Below, one piece after another: positions 52,660 to 61,620 of a stretch of DNA of 64,000 nt. Made by a program: the position numbers and the translations under genes. Every line of letters begins with the position of its first letter. Position 1 is the stretch's first letter. Source of the DNA: Galdieria partita (taxonomy: Eukaryota; Rhodophyta; Bangiophyceae; Galdieriales; Galdieriaceae); the NCBI GenBank assembly GCA_025991245.1, contig BQMJ01000043.1, positions 62,001-126,000 of the forward strand, given 5' to 3'. The notes under the pieces are model-generated. The model was not told the origin of the DNA and made no database searches. It worked only from the letters and a program-made list of their open reading frames with translations.

Positions 52660-53859
52660 TCATTTTTCATTGGAAATGACTGAAGATTCTAATAAATGCT
52701 CCAAGTAAGAAAAACATTCCTTAGAAACGCCACACTCCTTTGCTATCTCTATCAATAGTTCCGCTACTGCATTATCGTTAACGACATTATTCTTCTCGTG
52801 CGTATTGTTAGTTTTCAACATGTCTTTGTACAACAATCCCAACACTACTAGTACAATAATGGAATGATCATAAGTGGACAACTCTTCACATAAAAGAGAC
52901 ATATTTAGATACATTTCAGCCTTGCAAACAACTTCTTCCAATAGTGTTTCACTCAAATGAGTATTGCAGTGGAACTGTTTAAACTTTCTAGCTATTGTCG
53001 AAAAGACGCTATGTGCTGTTTGCAATTGAAAACGCCAGTCAACACTAAGCAAGATAATTTCTTCAAAAAGTCGTAACAGGTTTGAAGATATATTCACAAC
53101 TGAAGCAATTTCACTACATAAAACAGGTCGAAGGTCTAGCCACTTCGAAAATGTGCAAAGACAGCCACCTATTGTACTATGAAGAAAGTGTCGTGAAACT
53201 GTTTGCTTTCCAATAAGTTTATCCATGAAGGCGACTGTAAGAGCAACAGTTTCAGAGTTTAAATCAAAGAGCTGTGCAATGTCAAATAGCCAAAGGATTA
53301 TTTGCTTTCTAATGTTGGAAGTAAGTGCAAAGTTGGAATGATCTTCTCCATGCAATTGGTTTCGTTCATACTCATCCAAATATTGTCGAAGAGCAGATAG
53401 ATTCACGACATCCCAAGAAGATGCATAAACAGAATAGAGAGAGCAAGTAGTTGCATTACTCGTGTTTGCATCACATATACTCTTCCTTGATAGGCATGAT
53501 GACGCAGTTGACCGCTTTCTACGCTGAATAACCTCTGCAACTGCAAACAGAAAAAGGTCCTTAATGATACAACATGTCGACAATACATTGTCTTCTTTTG
53601 GAAATCGACTTCTCCACACACTTTGCAACTGTAATAGACACAAAGAATTGGCTGGTGTTTCTCTGTTGTGAAAGCAACAAGAATTCAGCATACAGAACTC
53701 TGAAAAACAGCCCGATTCTTTCCTGATACCATCTTCTTCTATAATAATCTCTTCAGTTTCTGGGCTTGCTCTCTGGATGGCGAGATTAACGTCAGGTTTT
53801 GAAAAGTTTAATATGTTTTCCTCTATTTCGCAGAAGTCAATCTTCGCCTCTTCTGGCAT
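52660..53859 (-). CDS. Cyclin-box protein
   Basis: A single exon of 399 residues from the first ATG at 53859; the frame is open for 33 more codons upstream without an ATG. The central region has the pattern of a cyclin N-box: NIRKQIILWLFDIAQLFDL, followed by NSETVALTVAFMDKLI, as in the helices that bind the CDK. Before it lies an acidic, cysteine-containing N-terminal part of about 190 residues; after it comes a second helical region ending with SYLEHLLESS, compatible with a cyclin C-box. The partner kinase and cyclin class are not evident; divergent cyclins of this kind are common in algae. No destruction box was picked out. Confidence 0.65.
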   Translation of the reverse strand: MPEEAKIDFCEIEENILNFSKPDVNLAIQRASPETEEIIIEEDGIRKESGCFSEFCMLNSCCFHNRETPANSLCLLQLQSVWRSRFPKEDNVLSTCCIIKDLFLFAVAEVIQRRKRSTASSCLSRKSICDANTSNATTCSLYSVYASSWDVVNLSALRQYLDEYERNQLHGEDHSNFALTSNIRKQIILWLFDIAQLFDLNSETVALTVAFMDKLIGKQTVSRHFLHSTIGGCLCTFSKWLDLRPVLCSEIASVVNISSNLLRLFEEIILLSVDWRFQLQTAHSVFSTIARKFKQFHCNTHLSETLLEEVVCKAEMYLNMSLLCEELSTYDHSIIVLVVLGLLYKDMLKTNNTHEKNNVVNDNAVAELLIEIAKECGVSKECFSYLEHLLESSVISNEK

Positions 53860-54226
53860 AGCAACAGTTATCGCGACACCAAAGTAGTAGAATAGTACCC
53901 TTTGCAGCGTTCTCCGATCCTTCAACTGAAAAAGATAATACCTATCCTTATGAACCACAGTTTAGGTATTTGTCTGACAAATATAACAGCCTCTTATGTA
54001 TCCCAGTTTTTACTGATACAAGGGTTGGAAAGATTCAGCTGGCGAGTCTAACTTCACGAACTCAGTAAACTGCAGATGTAAGGTAGAATAAATGCCTAGT
54101 AGCACGTTTCCAAACAAAGGCGCGCAAAAATGTTGCAAGTTGAACAAAAAAATGCTGTCGATTCAAATTCTGTTCCGGTTCGTAAAAAAATCCTTCGACG
54201 CGATTCTGAGGCCCAGAAAAATCTTC

Positions 54227-55984
54227 TTAAAGCAAATAAACCATTTGTACACTCAAATGTGGTCCCACCTTGGCAATATACGACAGCAATACATATTGAA
54301 TATGTGAACTCATTTTGCAATTTAAGTTTTGTTTCAAGTTATCAAACACAAACATCTTGCCATTGCACAACAAAGGAACCTTCTTTAGCGCTTCGTTCCA
54401 CAACCGACGATACAGTTCCTTATCATGTGACGAAAGCAATGTGAAAACTTTTTCACACGGAGCAACAAGATACTTATCGTCTATAGGAAAGTCTTCGGGG
54501 GCCAAACGTAGTGCTCTTCCATTGTTCTTATCCAAAACCTCCTGAGCAACTTCCAGTGGTATCCATTGACCTGTAACCTCACAACGTAGTTGAGAAGGAA
54601 AATAATCACCTTTATATCGCATTTTTGGACAATTATGAATATAAAATCCCATACAATAATATTGCATAAGTGAATACCCCTGCAAGGATTGCGTTCGAAC
54701 CCATTCAATCTCTTGTAAGGCAGAATAAACCCCTAATGAGAGATTGGAATAAGAAGGATCATAGAAAAAGTAAACGGAAGAAAAATAATGTGGCAAGACG
54801 TCAACAACTCCTACCGCAAGTAGTCTTTCATCCAAATAATATTTCATATGAAATGTTCCAAAACCACAAGATGGAGTAGTACCATCAATGTTAGGTTCCA
54901 CGAAAATCAAAGGAGTTTCGACTAAAAACCTTGAAAATGACTCTCTGTTATTTTCTGCAGGACTCTCATGATGTACTGCTTGTTGATAACGTTGAAACAA
55001 CAAAAAGCTCTCATCTTCCAGCTTTGGCAACTCCATAACTATGCTTAAGCGTTTCTTCTCTGTCAAAGACTGCTCAGTTATTTTTTGTGAAAACTCTTTG
55101 TATGCTCGGGTACTCAAATTATCTCTGCCTCTTGCTCTTTTGCGAGCACTATCTTGCGGATGCAAAGCTTCGTCCTTTCTACAAAAGTTCATAAAACCAT
55201 TGGGTGCAATGGAACAATCAATATCAACTTGAGCAAACATGTCAACTGCTGTATCTTTTAGTAACGATGAATAGTAATCTCTCAATTGACTGAACCTGAC
55301 TTGACGCTCATGTTTTCCATTCGCACTAGACGCGTCTTCAGGCTTTTCTGATTCTGGAATACTCTCGTTGTTTCGATATTCTGCAAGGACTAAAATTATA
55401 TTGGACGAATAATAGCACTTGCTAAATTTTTCACTAAACTTTGTATTGTACCATATTTTCCAATTCCAACTGACTGCATCCTCACAGACAACATCTATTA
55501 AAAGCTGACATAAAATGTGTCGAATCTGTTCCAATAAAGAGTCTTCTGAAACGGTTGGCTTTGAGCTTTGAAAAGAAAAAACCTTTTGAAAAGGCTGTTC
55601 ATTAATGGCAGAACAAGAAGAAATAGAAGACACCTTCTCCATCTTCTTCAAAACTCTTCTCTGAGACTTGTTGGGAGTGAATTTGTCTGCCTCGAGACGA
55701 ATAACAAATTGCTGACAACAAGACTCTGCATTATCAGGTCTGTATATATACTTCCCTGAACGACGCCAACCTCGAGTCATAAGTTCTTCATAATCTTCCA
55801 CTGTGAGATTATGAGCCCATATTCCGTGTGCAACTCTCGTTTTAGGTCGATGTCGTTTTGAAACCAAGTGCTCATTAGGAGCTCCCTTATGCTCTTCTTG
55901 ATTGTTTGAAAGTATCCTTTTGTTACTACAGTATCCACATCCACTGTTATCTACTCCCAAGTCTTGAACAATGGACCTTCTCAT
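54227..55984 (-). CDS. ATE1: Arginyl-tRNA--protein transferase 1
   Basis: A single exon of 585 residues. ATE1 attaches arginine to N-terminal Asp/Glu and feeds substrates to the N-degron pathway. The N-terminal domain has the conserved cysteines GCGYC near residue 16 and ESCCQQF near 90, with GIWAHNLTVEDYEELMTRGW and RRSGKYIYRP between. The catalytic C-domain has FGTFHMKYYLDERLLAVGVV, VYFFYDPSYSNLSLGVYSAL and YYCMGFYIHNCPKMRYKGD, all family hallmarks. The last ~35 residues (after KMFVFDNL) are not conserved and may be a chance extension. The start lies inside the divergent region with the hotdog gene: if that gene uses its first ATG at 55971, the two coding ends overlap by 14 bp. Confidence 0.92.
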   Translation of the reverse strand: MRRSIVQDLGVDNSGCGYCSNKRILSNNQEEHKGAPNEHLVSKRHRPKTRVAHGIWAHNLTVEDYEELMTRGWRRSGKYIYRPDNAESCCQQFVIRLEADKFTPNKSQRRVLKKMEKVSSISSCSAINEQPFQKVFSFQSSKPTVSEDSLLEQIRHILCQLLIDVVCEDAVSWNWKIWYNTKFSEKFSKCYYSSNIILVLAEYRNNESIPESEKPEDASSANGKHERQVRFSQLRDYYSSLLKDTAVDMFAQVDIDCSIAPNGFMNFCRKDEALHPQDSARKRARGRDNLSTRAYKEFSQKITEQSLTEKKRLSIVMELPKLEDESFLLFQRYQQAVHHESPAENNRESFSRFLVETPLIFVEPNIDGTTPSCGFGTFHMKYYLDERLLAVGVVDVLPHYFSSVYFFYDPSYSNLSLGVYSALQEIEWVRTQSLQGYSLMQYYCMGFYIHNCPKMRYKGDYFPSQLRCEVTGQWIPLEVAQEVLDKNNGRALRLAPEDFPIDDKYLVAPCEKVFTLLSSHDKELYRRLWNEALKKVPLLCNGKMFVFDNLKQNLNCKMSSHIQYVLLSYIAKVGPHLSVQMVYLL

Positions 55985-56027
55985 TTTGGCTGTCTATCCA
56001 TACACAATCCCCAAAAGATGTCGTGAA

Positions 56028-56524
56028 ATGAGACGTTGGTTTTGTAATGGGAACTTAACAAAGCAACAAATATTGGGTTTACTTGCACACAGAGAGCCTT
56101 TTCTCTTTGTCGATTACGCTGTAGAGAACAAGATCGGTGAGAGTATTGTGGCTGCAAAGCTACTACGCGACGAAGACGTGCCTTTTTTCCGTCACAAACA
56201 GTTAGAATTTATGGGTCAAGCCGGTTGTTTATTGGTCAAGCAGGTTAGTAAAATAGTTTTGAAAGCTTTGAAGTGTTATTCTAGTATCTATGTTGGTCTT
56301 AGTGTCCTGAGTTTTCAGAAAAGTTTCCAGTATTTGTTGGAATGAAAGAGATTCGTTGGGAGGAGGAGATATTAGAACCAGGCTGTACTTTGTACTGTAA
56401 AGTAAACTTTAGAGGAATACCTAGAGAAAGGTTTGGTATAGTGGAAACAGTTGCCTGGAAGCACTCAACCGATCGAAGAAGAATATTTTGTTCTGGAGAA
56501 TTGTGGTTTTCCTTTATAAACTAA
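56028..56524 (+). CDS. Hotdog-fold FabZ-like protein with a shortened active-site loop
   Basis: Two exons, 56028-56247 and 56319-56524, with a 71-bp phase-1 intron, encode 141 residues; an upstream ATG at 55971 would add 19. The opening LTKQQILGLLAHREPFLFVDYA matches FabZ/FabA-type 3-hydroxyacyl-thioester dehydratases (I-LLPHR-PFL-VD), and LEFMGQAGCLLVKQ corresponds to the helix that carries the catalytic glutamate. The other active-site motif, GHFP plus the loop to PG-L, is missing: only VPFFRHKQ lies between, with histidine four residues from the glutamate rather than about fourteen. The second exon (KKFPVFVGMKEIRW) completes the hotdog sheet. It may be non-catalytic or act on another substrate. 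The donor used is GTAAAA; the nearer GTTAGT would break the frame. Confidence 0.6.
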
Positions 56525-56811
56525 GGCGGTATTTGAAAATTTGTGACGAATAGTATTCTCCTCGTTTTTACGCACGGTTTGTGGTACACAATGCAACGTT
56601 TACTGTTATTTGATTTGTCCAATATGAGAACTATGAAAGGGTTGTGTTTGCAACCTGACTCATTTGAAAGCTTTTGATGGAGTCGAATATCGTATTTGAT
56701 GATGCTGTTAAATTTTCTTTGTTCTTCAAATGTCTTTGCATAAAACATTTCATTGAATTCTTCCATCGGGCATTCCTATTTGTCGTTTGCCAACGGTTGT
56801 TCCATTTTGCA

Positions 56812-58557
56812 ATGAATCCTTTTGTGGATGATGGACAAAAGTTATCCACTCTTCATTATATCCAAAGTTCTGTATTAAGTTCACGGTTTTACGGTTATTC
56901 TTCAACAGTTTCCAAATGTAGAAAGAGTTCGTTTGCTGGCTATACTGTAGTGAAGAATTCAGTGAATCGTTGGATATCTGTCCGTCGTAGCTTGTCGAAC
57001 ACTTCTACGGTTTTTCCGCGAGTTTTTATGACCACTCAACAGCAAAAAGCAACTGATACTGAGTCTGCTACAGGAACCGCCGATATTGGCTTGATTGGTT
57101 TGGCAGTAATGGGTCAAAATCTGGCTCTCAACATAGCTGAAAAAGGCTTTCGAGTTTCAGTGTACAATCGCTCTTCGTCCAAGACAGACGATACGATCAA
57201 ACGCTTTCAACTTGAGCATAGTGATTTTCTTGGTGAATTAGAAGGTTTCTATTCGATGGAATCCTTTGTACGATCGCTTAAAAGGCCTAGAAAAGTTGTC
57301 ATTATGGTAAAGGCTGGAAGTCCAGTAGATGCAACAATAAGCACTCTTGAAAAATATTTGGAACCGGGAGATTTGATTATAGACGGAGGCAATGAGTGGT
57401 ATGAAAATACTCAGAGACGTGCAGACGCTTTATCTTCCAAAAATGTTCTTTATATGGGAATGGGAGTTAGTGGTGGTGAAGAAGGTGCGCGTCACGGACC
57501 GTCTTTGATGCCTGGAGGTCCATTAGAAGCATGGAATTTAGTTAAAGATATTCTTAATAAGATTGCTGCACAAGTAGACGATGGGCCTTGTGTTACTTAT
57601 ATAGGACCTGGTGGCTCAGGAAATTATGTAAAAATGGTACACAACGGAATTGAGTATGCAGATATGCAATTGATTGGTGAAGTATATGATATATTACGTA
57701 CTATTAGCCAAAAGAATCATTTTGAAGGCAACTTGTATGAAATATTTGAACGATGGAATAGAGGTGCTTTGCAGTCTTTCTTGATAGAAATAACTAGTCA
57801 AATATTACAAGTGAAGGAAAAGGGTAACCTTCTTGTGGACAAAATACTCGACCAGTCTGGAAGTAAAGGAACTGGTATGTGGACTATTCAAGAGGCTGCC
57901 AAAAGAGGAATACCAATATCTACTATATCTGCAGCATTAGATGCCCGATACTTATCTTCTTTTAAGGATTTGCGTGTTTCACTAAGTTATCAGCTGCATG
58001 GTGTGGGAGCTAAAGAACAGAATAATATTATAAGCTCTTATGGTTGGAATGATTTCGAGTTTTTGGCTTCAGAGTTGGAAAAAGCACTTTTTGCAGCCAA
58101 AATTTGTTGTTATGGACAAGGAATGGCTTTGATTCAGAAAGCTTCGTTAGATGAGCAATGGAACTTGGATTGTGCAGAGATTGCAAGAATATGGAAAGGT
58201 GGTTGTATTATTCGAGCAAGATTTCTAGATCGTATTAAGGAAGCTTATAAGAGACAACCTAATCTTCTTTCCTTACTAGAAGATGAGCATTTCGTGGAAG
58301 ACTTGAATAATTGTCAACTAGCTTTGCGCCGAGTGGTTTCTGGTGCTTCTCTGTTGGGAATTCCTGTTCCTGCCTTGGCTTCCGCCTTGTCATATTATGA
58401 CAGTTTTCGACAAGAAATACTTTGCAGTAGTCAACTTATTCAAGCTCAACGTGACTTTTTTGGTGCGCATACATATAAAAGATTGGATAAGGAGGGAGTG
58501 TTTCACAGCAAATGGTCAGAAGATGGCACCAGTATTCCTATACATAACTCTTCGTAG
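56812..58557 (+). CDS. PGD: 6-phosphogluconate dehydrogenase, probably plastidic
   Basis: A single exon of 581 residues from the ATG at 56812, with a longer alternative at 56677. The enzyme oxidatively decarboxylates 6-phosphogluconate to ribulose 5-phosphate, making NADPH. The core starts at about residue 89 with IGLIGLAVMGQNLALNIAE (NADP fold), followed by VYNRSSSKTD, LIIDGGNEWY, MGVSGGEEGARHGPSLMPGG with the catalytic region, GPGGSGNYVKMVHNGIEY, DQSGSKGTGMWTIQEA and the C-terminal SYYDSFRQE. The 88 residues before the core are rich in Ser, Arg, Val and Tyr with hardly any acid, ending near RRSLSNTSTVFPRVFM, which fits a plastid transit peptide. Bipartite signals of secondary plastids are not seen. 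Confidence 0.94.
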   Translation: MNPFVDDGQKLSTLHYIQSSVLSSRFYGYSSTVSKCRKSSFAGYTVVKNSVNRWISVRRSLSNTSTVFPRVFMTTQQQKATDTESATGTADIGLIGLAVMGQNLALNIAEKGFRVSVYNRSSSKTDDTIKRFQLEHSDFLGELEGFYSMESFVRSLKRPRKVVIMVKAGSPVDATISTLEKYLEPGDLIIDGGNEWYENTQRRADALSSKNVLYMGMGVSGGEEGARHGPSLMPGGPLEAWNLVKDILNKIAAQVDDGPCVTYIGPGGSGNYVKMVHNGIEYADMQLIGEVYDILRTISQKNHFEGNLYEIFERWNRGALQSFLIEITSQILQVKEKGNLLVDKILDQSGSKGTGMWTIQEAAKRGIPISTISAALDARYLSSFKDLRVSLSYQLHGVGAKEQNNIISSYGWNDFEFLASELEKALFAAKICCYGQGMALIQKASLDEQWNLDCAEIARIWKGGCIIRARFLDRIKEAYKRQPNLLSLLEDEHFVEDLNNCQLALRRVVSGASLLGIPVPALASALSYYDSFRQEILCSSQLIQAQRDFFGAHTYKRLDKEGVFHSKWSEDGTSIPIHNSS

Positions 58558-59167
58558 CTGTGATTATGAAAAATACACAAGTTCTTAGTCTGCAAAAGTA
58601 CATCAAACTGATCAGATTCAAAATATTTTTGTTTACTGGTTGGTTTTCATATGAAGACTTTGAAATAAAGGCTCCTACTTACACCACTGTTCTTCTATCT
58701 ACTCGAAGTTTCTACGGCTTCTTGTTCCAAAGCAAGACGTTGTCTCTCAGGGTACTTCTCTTCCTATTCATATACTTTCTCCTCATTCTTCTGAATACAG
58801 CTCCAGTCACTTTCGTGTCGAACTTGATGCCACTTTTTGTCATTTCTCGAAGTAATGTGACCAGGACTTAACCACTTTTTATTTTTTATTTCTCCTTGAA
58901 GATATCGTAATTTGTTATAACCATACTTCCATGGTTCTGTTTTATTAAAAGCTAGATACTGAAACCTTTTCTTGGCAGAAGTATACACGGAAGACTTGAC
59001 TCTGATTCTCATTCTTCCTTACGGCCAAATTTACAAGAAATGAGCAATTCGATAGTCGTCAAATTTCATCCATCCACTCTGAAGAATCATACAAGTCAAC
59101 CCATAATAAAAGTAATCAAATGCAACTTCAAAGTGATTGTCGATATCTGTAGACTTTTGCAGGGACT
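58558..59167. other. 610-bp stretch with one doubtful small reading frame
   Basis: Between the 6PGDH stop and the THOC7 stop, which are convergent. Apart from the small minus-strand frame listed separately, I see no gene or RNA. Confidence 0.45.
58764..59012 (-). CDS. Small basic protein, doubtful
   Basis: An 82-residue frame starting MRIRVKSSVYTSAKKRF, strongly basic, with several Trp and aromatic residues (NKTEPWKYGYNKLRYL, KKWLSPGHITSR). The composition recalls small organellar ribosomal proteins such as bL35 (SAKKRF), but the match is too short to name it. After its TAG the same frame stays open for 21 further codons with coding-like charged residues. It fills an otherwise empty gap between 6PGDH and THOC7. 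It may be real, or chance. Confidence 0.3.
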   Translation of the reverse strand: MRIRVKSSVYTSAKKRFQYLAFNKTEPWKYGYNKLRYLQGEIKNKKWLSPGHITSRNDKKWHQVRHESDWSCIQKNEEKVYE

Positions 59168-59941
59168 CTAAGAGTCTTCCATGTTAACAGTCTCATTTTC
59201 CTTGTTTGGCGTTTGTTCTTCTGCTTGATATGAAATATTTGAGGGGTTTTGTTGCGCTGTATTACTTGCAACCCAGTGCTTCCACCAACTATACCAAGAA
59301 TCATCAGTTTGACTAGAAAGCTCTTTGATAGATTGCAAAAGTAACTGAAACTGTCGTGCACGCTGCTCCTTCTCGAACTCCAATTGTTGTTTCTGCTGTT
59401 CCAAGTGTTGTATGTCTTTCATAGTTTGTTCAAACTCTTTTTGTAGCTTTTCTCTGTCAGGCAACTCCATTATAGAGGAAGCAATTAAACTATATTCTTC
59501 CTTTCTTCTACGTTGAGTCCTTTCTATCTGCAGCTGTCCCCTAAGTTGTTCTACTTCTAATTGAACTCGTTGAATATCTTGTTGAATCTGTCTTTCGGTG
59601 GTCTGCAACTGTTTGTCCTCATAGAGAGTCGTATTCCTAAAGTTCTTTAAAAAAAAAGTTAAAAAAGGCCATCCTTTACTTTCTTACCCTATCAATACTA
59701 GTTTCTTCAAGTTCAGCTCATAACGGGTCAGTTCTTTCCATAGTGCGTTGCGAAGAGCCAAAAATTCTTCTTGTTGTTGTAAAGTATCCTGTTGTCCCAA
59801 TCGACACCAAAGCACATAAACGCTGGCTATTCTTTTAGACAAGTTCTTTAGGTTGGTTTCTCTAGCTAAAGCACGTCGCACCAAAATAGGATCGTCTTCT
59901 TGTGTTTCCATCGTTTGATGAGGAGGAATCATTCTCTCCAT
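59168..59941 (-). CDS. THOC7: THO complex subunit 7
   Basis: Two exons on the minus strand, 59688-59941 and 59168-59636, with a 51-bp phase-2 intron, encode 240 residues. THOC7 is a coiled-coil subunit of the THO/TREX complex that couples transcription to mRNA export. The start region DDPILVRRALA and the later RRRKEEYSLIASSIMELPDRE followed by RARQFQLLLQSIKELS line up with human THOC7 (RKNRQEYDALAKVIQHHPDR and RRKQFHVLLSTIHEL). Between them runs a glutamine/glutamate-rich coiled coil. The C-terminal 50 residues (WYSWWKHWV and onward) are specific. The ATG follows a TAA directly. The first 80 bases lie inside the 3' end of the upstream methyltransferase gene in another frame. Confidence 0.85.
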
Positions 59942-60683
59942 TTAAGAGCAATACTGCATGCTGATCTCTTTCTGTCGTTATTTGTGAATGAGGATAGCAT
60001 TCTTCGAGTTCTTTTCTTGTAAAAAAATGATAAAATGCTATTCTTCCCTTAATATCAGGAACCAAAGCATCTTGTGAAGCTAGTCGTCGTTCTGTTTGTT
60101 CAAAAGCACAAACAGTCAAATAAATGCAGAATGTTTGTTTCAAAAGGCACGCCGCATAAATATTTTGCCACACGAGTTGTCGTTTGTATTTTGTGGGACA
60201 ATGATGTAATACACTTTGACATAAAATAGTATCGAAAACTTTATCACGAAAGGGTAGTGCATAAGCACTTGCCACAATTCCTTCCATGATAATATGAGGT
60301 CTCTTCGAAGCCACCTGAAACTGACAAACGGTGTCAGTATATTTGTCAACTCCTAACCAAAACAAAGGAAATGGCCTATGTTGCCAATCTACGTGAGATA
60401 AGCTTCCTTTCCTACCACAACCAACATCCAAAAGCAACAACTGTTCCTTATTGGCAAAGAATAGAACGAATATCATGAAACCTACCGAAAAACTTTGAAC
60501 AAAACAGACTATTGTTTCTTCTTCAGGAAATAACTTTGTTCCAGAGGCATTGCTTTCAGACTGCTCTTCTTGAATAGAATAATAATACTTGTCTACAAAG
60601 CTTTCTTCTAACCAGTCTCCTTCATATTCATTTTCAGGTGAAGGAAGCCAAATAATACTCGTATCGATATCATCCGAATACAT
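59862..60683 (-). CDS. TRM9-like tRNA wobble-uridine methyltransferase
   Basis: Minus strand; exons 60486-60683 and 59862-60440 with a 45-bp intron give 258 residues. The intron is a multiple of three and has no stop, so an unspliced 273-residue form would also be open; splicing is preferred because it gives FSLLLLDVGCG with no odd hydrophobic insert. SAM-binding LLLLDVGCGRKG, ALPFRDKVFDTILCQSVLHH, VCAFEQTERR and YHFFTRKELEEC follow the TRM9/ALKBH8 methyltransferase pattern, enzymes that finish mcm5U at the wobble base. The usual GG-rich motif after the fourth strand is altered. The last 27 residues overlap the start of THOC7 in another frame. Its start codon is 2 bp from the divergent methyltransferase. 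Confidence 0.7.
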   Translation of the reverse strand: MYSDDIDTSIIWLPSPENEYEGDWLEESFVDKYYYSIQEEQSESNASGTKLFPEEETIVCFVQSFSVGFMIFVLFFANKEQLLLLDVGCGRKGSLSHVDWQHRPFPLFWLGVDKYTDTVCQFQVASKRPHIIMEGIVASAYALPFRDKVFDTILCQSVLHHCPTKYKRQLVWQNIYAACLLKQTFCIYLTVCAFEQTERRLASQDALVPDIKGRIAFYHFFTRKELEECYPHSQITTERDQHAVLLLNGENDSSSSNDGNTRRRSYFGATCFS

Positions 60684-60685
60684 TT

Positions 60686-61597
60686 ATGCAGAATTATTCT
60701 TCACGTTCATTGAAAGCCTTGTCAATAGCACAACTTGAAAGCGATGAAATAGCCAAATATTTAGAAAATAGTTTTCAGCAAAGAACATCAGAGACTTTTT
60801 CTACGACAAAAGATTGGAATCAGTTCTATACCACGAAACAAAATAAGTTCTTTAAGAATCGCTACAACTTGCGTTACTTTTTTCCTGAGCTTTTGCCTGC
60901 AGGTGTCGAACCGCACACTTGGCATCCACCGGTGCAGTGGCAAGGACAAAAATGTGTAGAGCCGCCTTCATTGGAAGAACTAAAGTCACGTCAACATATC
61001 ATTGTTTTAGAACTTGGATGTGGAGTTGGTAATAGTATTTTTCCTCTCATTCGAGCGAATCCGAGTCTTTTTGTGTTTGGTATTGACTTTAGCGAAGAAG
61101 CTATTCGTTTATTGCGGGACAATGTGGAATATGATTCTCGTCGTATCTATGCTTTTGTTGCTGATACGGCCAAAGATGAACAGAAGATCTGTCAAGTCAT
61201 ACCTCTGCACTCAGTAGATTATGTTACATTATTTTGGACTTTATCGGCACAATTTCCTCAAGAAATGAATGGTACGGTGGAGTTGGCACAAAAGTTATTG
61301 AAACCAGGAACAGGGAAAGTATTGTTTCGAGACTATGCCTTTGGTGACTTGACACAAATTCGACAACATCCTAAAAACTGCATAGATAGAAACTTGTATC
61401 TTCGAGGTGATGGAACTTTAGCTTATTACTTTACTGAGTCCTTTTTGCAATCTTTATTTCCATCGAGTCACTGGAAGACCTTGGAGTTGAAAACGCATAC
61501 CAAAGCAGTTGTTAATCGAAAAGAAAATAAGAATATGACTCGACGTTGGTTACAAGCAAAATTCTTACTTGTTTCTAATCAAACTACACAACAGTAA
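60686..61597 (+). CDS. METTL2/6/Trm140-type tRNA 3-methylcytidine methyltransferase
   Basis: A single exon of 303 residues. These enzymes methylate C32 of serine and threonine tRNAs. Seen: the N-terminal motif WNQFYTTKQNKFFKNRYNL, EFPEL-like FFPELLP, the SAM-binding VLELGCGVGNSIFPLIRAN, VFGIDFSEEAIRLL, the DYVTLFWTLSA segment, LKPGTGKVLFRDYAFGD and LYLRGDGTLAYYFTESFL, all in the family order. Nothing suggests an organellar presequence. The ATG (60686-60688) is separated by only two bases from the ATG of the TRM9-like gene on the other strand. Both products are SAM-dependent tRNA methyltransferases. The stop is 23 bp from the convergent uL14m stop. Confidence 0.9.
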   Translation: MQNYSSRSLKALSIAQLESDEIAKYLENSFQQRTSETFSTTKDWNQFYTTKQNKFFKNRYNLRYFFPELLPAGVEPHTWHPPVQWQGQKCVEPPSLEELKSRQHIIVLELGCGVGNSIFPLIRANPSLFVFGIDFSEEAIRLLRDNVEYDSRRIYAFVADTAKDEQKICQVIPLHSVDYVTLFWTLSAQFPQEMNGTVELAQKLLKPGTGKVLFRDYAFGDLTQIRQHPKNCIDRNLYLRGDGTLAYYFTESFLQSLFPSSHWKTLELKTHTKAVVNRKENKNMTRRWLQAKFLLVSNQTTQQ

Positions 61598-61620
61598 ATA
61601 TTATTTTTCAGACTAAACAC

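Noticed and set aside
54130-54444. Plus-strand frame of 104 codons with a basic, coding-like start (VRKKILRRDSEAQKN) opposite the end of ATE1
   Set aside because: Two thirds of it is antisense to ATE1 coding sequence and no family match or splice pattern supports it. It remains possible that a tiny gene ends here and that the poorly conserved ATE1 tail is the chance frame.
60441-60485. Treating the 45-bp in-frame segment of the TRM9-like gene as coding
   Set aside because: It would insert GFMIFVLFFA, a hydrophobic stretch, right before the SAM-binding strand, and it has proper GT and AG ends; an intron is more likely.
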